Positions 32,622 through 35,074 of a stretch of DNA of 35,074 nt are shown here, piece after piece. Made by a program: the position numbers and the translations under genes. Origin of the DNA: a virus; IMG/VR virus record IMGVR_UViG_3300031565_004187, positions 1 to 35,074 of that record; one strand, 5' to 3'. The first letter of the stretch is position 1, and every line of letters starts with the position of its first letter. The notes beneath the pieces are model-generated. The model ran no database searches and was not told the origin of the DNA. It worked only from the letters and a program-made list of their open reading frames with translations.

Positions 32622-35074
32622 ATGTCGTCGTCCCTACCTACGGAAAACGCTCTTGGCAAGGCGGTCAATGAGTTCGGTATAGGGACATATGACTCGGACA
32701 ATGGTATCACGTCGCGTGGGGAAGACGACGAAGACCTGAAATCCGAATCTTCACCTAATGGTGATTCTCTACCCGGAACTCACGGGACAGATCCTTTCGG
32801 TCCGGACCGTCTTCTGAGTTATCCTCAGACTTTTTCGTCGGATTGTCGTGTTAATTACGACAATTTAGATACTTCGTATGATAATTTAAAATTCGATGAT
32901 TTCTCATCACGTATTTCATCTGCGCTTGATGCGTTGGATAATATTCATATAGCTGCTGATAACGTTTATGATTACTTGGTAAGTTTAAATTTAAAACAAC
33001 TTCAGAAGACAAATAAACGAGATAAATCGGAAGACTCTCGTGAATTTTATGAACGTCTTCAAGAACAATCTAAACAAGGCCCCGTCTTTGACGCTGACAC
33101 ACTTCAAATAATCAAAAATTATCGAGTCAAGATTGATAAGAACACTGCTAAATGGTTAGCTACTCTGATTGAAAACGACCGCCCCACACGTGAGGGGCGG
33201 GTCCGTTCGTTCAAAACTGACCCTCTTACTGAAGACGAACTTAGTTATGTGTTTGATTGGATCCGAGATCAAAAACCAGATCTGGATAAAATAAATTTTG
33301 AAGAAGCAACGGAGGCTTCAGATGAATGGCATGAAAGATTCAAGTCGTCAGATCAAACTGGTAGATATAAGACAAAGAATGTAGACCATGATTTTGGTGA
33401 TGGGTACACGATGGTATCTGTGCCCATTGAGGACCTAGACGTAGAAGGTAATCTGATGCAGCATTGCGTCGGATCGTATAAAGATCAAGTTAAATCGGGC
33501 ACTGAGATATACAGTCTTCGCGGTTCTAATAATAAACCACACGTAACAATTGAACTTAGAAGTGGGAAAATTCAACAAGTTCAAGGTAAACAGAATGTAG
33601 AACCCGTTTCGAAATATCATCCGTACATTTGGGATTGGGCTGAAAAACATAATTTACATAAATCACTTGAAGTCATTTGTTTTGCTCCGCCTGAAGCTTT
33701 AGCTAATTTAGTTGATGATGAGGATCCTTTGGTTCGTCAGGGTCTGGCCCTGAATCGGAATACGCCTCCAGAAATTTTAGCCAGGTTATTCGATGATGAT
33801 GACCTTTACGTTCGTCGGGGTTTGGCTGGTAACCCTGATATGTTACCAGAAATTTTAGTCAAATTATCTGCTGACGAGGATAGGGGTGTTCTTTATCTCG
33901 TTGGTCGAAATACTAATACGCCCATAAAAACCTTGGCCAAGTTAGCTGACAATGATGATTCATACGTTAGTAGTGGGGTGGCCTCAAACCCGAACACGCC
34001 TTCCGAAGCTTTATCTAGGTTAGCTGATCACGAAAATGGAAATGTTCGTCATTATGTATCCGTTAACCCTAACACATCGCTTGAAGTTTTAGTCAGGTTA
34101 GCTGATGACATAAGTGAAGACGTTCGTTGGGGTGTGGCCGGTAACCCTAACACACCGCCTGAAGTTTTAGTCAAGTTAGCTGATGATACAAGTCGTTCGG
34201 TCCGTTTTTATTCGGCTCAGAACACCAATACGCCTCCCGAAGCCTTAGCTAAATTAGCTAAGGATGTCATTTGGGATATTCGTATGGAAGCAAAAGAACG
34301 TTTGAGATCTAATGTCATAACATCATCAAATCATCAAATCACTACGCAAGACGGTCGTATCATCACTGCCGAAGAATATGTTGGCGAACTATCTGATAAA
34401 CTTCGCGAAAGTTCTGGACTACTTCCAGGTGATCAAGACGTGGAAACGACTCACCGTCGTCCTAAAACAGACAACATCGATTCTGTTGTGCCGACTGTTG
34501 CTGAAACAAGTCTTCCTGATGATCATAATAACCCGTCAGCTCGTTCTGATTATTACGATCATATGAAGATTGGTTATTCTGGAGACGAATGGGCGGATGA
34601 AGATTCCGGAGCTTGGGCTACTGAAGGAGAGCCAGGTAGTGGACTTCCCGGAGTTGTAAAAAATGAAGTTACGATGGATAACTTCTTGAACTCTCTCGGT
34701 AATTTTTGGTCTGGTCATGAGACTGAAGATATTTCCGGCCCGAATGGTTTCCCATCGGAAGATTTTTCTGAAAGTGCAAACTACGATAGGAGCGACAATC
34801 AAGACGGTGGTCGTATTGTAGTATCAACAGATTATTTAGCGTTTTCTGATCGGATTTCGTCTGCGTTTGATGCGTTGAATAACATTCATCTTGCTAATAG
34901 TATTGATTACCTGGTTGACCTGAATTTAAAACAACTTCAGAAAACGAACAAACGTGATCCGAATGAGGATGCACGTGCGTTTTATGAACGTCTACAGGAA
35001 CAAGCTAAATCCGGACCGCTATTCAGTGCTAAAACGATTCAAATCACTGAAGAATATAAAATTAAGGAAAAGAA
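32622..35074 (+). CDS. Very long protein: PcfJ-like domain, LRV repeats and duplicated N-terminal module (open at window end)
   Basis: At least 817 codons from ATG 32622, 1 nt after a TGA, without a stop to the window edge. Order: Ser/Gly/Asp-rich start; module A (about 92-185: FSSRISSALDALDNIH, then SLNLKQLQKTNKRD and FYERLQEQ); a PcfJ-like domain with QHCVGSY at H281/C282 and PHVTIELRSGKIQQVQGKQN; about eight LRV repeats (about 353-563); a long acidic linker; then a second module A (from about 740: FSDRISSAFDALNNIH, DLNLKQLQKTNKRD, FYERLQEQ) that runs off the end. LRV repeats match those of the two GTKWC proteins at 11442-14654. The function is unknown; it is either a giant virion-associated protein or a multi-domain effector. 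It is incomplete at the 3' side. Confidence 0.7.
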   Translation, partial: MSSSLPTENALGKAVNEFGIGTYDSDNGITSRGEDDEDLKSESSPNGDSLPGTHGTDPFGPDRLLSYPQTFSSDCRVNYDNLDTSYDNLKFDDFSSRISSALDALDNIHIAADNVYDYLVSLNLKQLQKTNKRDKSEDSREFYERLQEQSKQGPVFDADTLQIIKNYRVKIDKNTAKWLATLIENDRPTREGRVRSFKTDPLTEDELSYVFDWIRDQKPDLDKINFEEATEASDEWHERFKSSDQTGRYKTKNVDHDFGDGYTMVSVPIEDLDVEGNLMQHCVGSYKDQVKSGTEIYSLRGSNNKPHVTIELRSGKIQQVQGKQNVEPVSKYHPYIWDWAEKHNLHKSLEVICFAPPEALANLVDDEDPLVRQGLALNRNTPPEILARLFDDDDLYVRRGLAGNPDMLPEILVKLSADEDRGVLYLVGRNTNTPIKTLAKLADNDDSYVSSGVASNPNTPSEALSRLADHENGNVRHYVSVNPNTSLEVLVRLADDISEDVRWGVAGNPNTPPEVLVKLADDTSRSVRFYSAQNTNTPPEALAKLAKDVIWDIRMEAKERLRSNVITSSNHQITTQDGRIITAEEYVGELSDKLRESSGLLPGDQDVETTHRRPKTDNIDSVVPTVAETSLPDDHNNPSARSDYYDHMKIGYSGDEWADEDSGAWATEGEPGSGLPGVVKNEVTMDNFLNSLGNFWSGHETEDISGPNGFPSEDFSESANYDRSDNQDGGRIVVSTDYLAFSDRISSAFDALNNIHLANSIDYLVDLNLKQLQKTNKRDPNEDARAFYERLQEQAKSGPLFSAKTIQITEEYKIKEK
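33680..34310 (+). repeat. Third array of LRV-encoding repeats (about eight units)
   Basis: 72-bp units encode N-x-N-T-P-P-E-x-L-A-x-L-A-D-D with VR, more diverged than in the arrays at 12225 and 13670 but clearly the same type. Blocks such as GTTTTAGTCAAGTTAGCTGA (12717 region and 34166 region) are shared nearly exactly between this gene and copy 1, hinting at exchange between distant arrays. Confidence 0.75.

Overview
The window looks like an interior segment of a large tailed bacteriophage (Caudoviricetes) genome. Genes are dense, gaps are short, ATGA/TTGA/GTGA stop-start overlaps are frequent, and almost everything lies on the plus strand. No rRNA, tRNA, transposase or integrase was seen. 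The content is phage-like: flap endonuclease, SbcD-like phosphoesterase, NAD+-dependent ligase, B12-dependent ribonucleotide reductase, sigma-like factors and hypothetical proteins of phage families. The replication machinery is unusually bacteria-like: clamp loader gamma/tau, delta and delta-prime, plus a beta-type clamp. No replicative polymerase, DnaB helicase, capsid, tail or terminase gene is recognised here. The host cannot be named from this sequence.

Layout. (1) 1-2505: accessory genes: the tail of a membrane protein, a DUF5662-like protein, an unknown protein, a macro-domain protein and two small unknowns. Parts of this section (1-620 and about 1960-2500) are visibly richer in G+C than the rest. 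(2) 2506-6324: a hairpin-rich regulatory gap, then two proteins with sigma-70-like features and small genes including a zinc ribbon. (3) 6321-11393: a second zinc ribbon, delta-prime, delta, class II ribonucleotide reductase (NrdJ) and a small unknown. (4) 11442-14654: two tandem paralogues with a GTKWC-motif domain followed by 8 and 12 leucine-rich-variant (LRV) repeats. (5) 14614-17273: an NAD+-dependent DNA ligase split in two. The adenylation/OB half is on the minus strand; the zinc-finger/HhH/BRCT half is on the plus strand, with an acidic-tailed protein between them. (6) 17270-29036: RecD2-like helicase, SbcD-like phosphoesterase, RecB/Cas4-like nuclease, coiled-coil protein, sliding clamp, an SbcC/Rad50-like C-terminal half, two unknowns, Toprim primase, a metallopeptidase-family protein without its HExxH motif, DnaX, a NusG-like protein and a 5'-3' exonuclease. 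(7) 29037-29972: a structured leader and a protein with two sigma-region-4-like HTHs. (8) 30025 to the end: probable virion or accessory proteins, namely a BACON-like repeat protein, a small unknown, an acidic protein and a very long open gene carrying a PcfJ-like domain, LRV repeats and a duplicated N-terminal module.

Working together. Sections 3, 5 and 6 form a replication/recombination block: clamp, clamp loader, primase, helicase, ligase, flap nuclease, SbcCD-like proteins and dNTP supply. The sigma-like proteins and the NusG homologue suggest that the phage redirects and modifies host RNA polymerase. The most unusual elements are the inverted split ligase, the family of Cys-motif/LRV proteins appearing three times in two architectures, the half-sized SMC-type ATPase, and a three-way-junction-like leader that pairs with the ribosome binding site of the double-HTH regulator.
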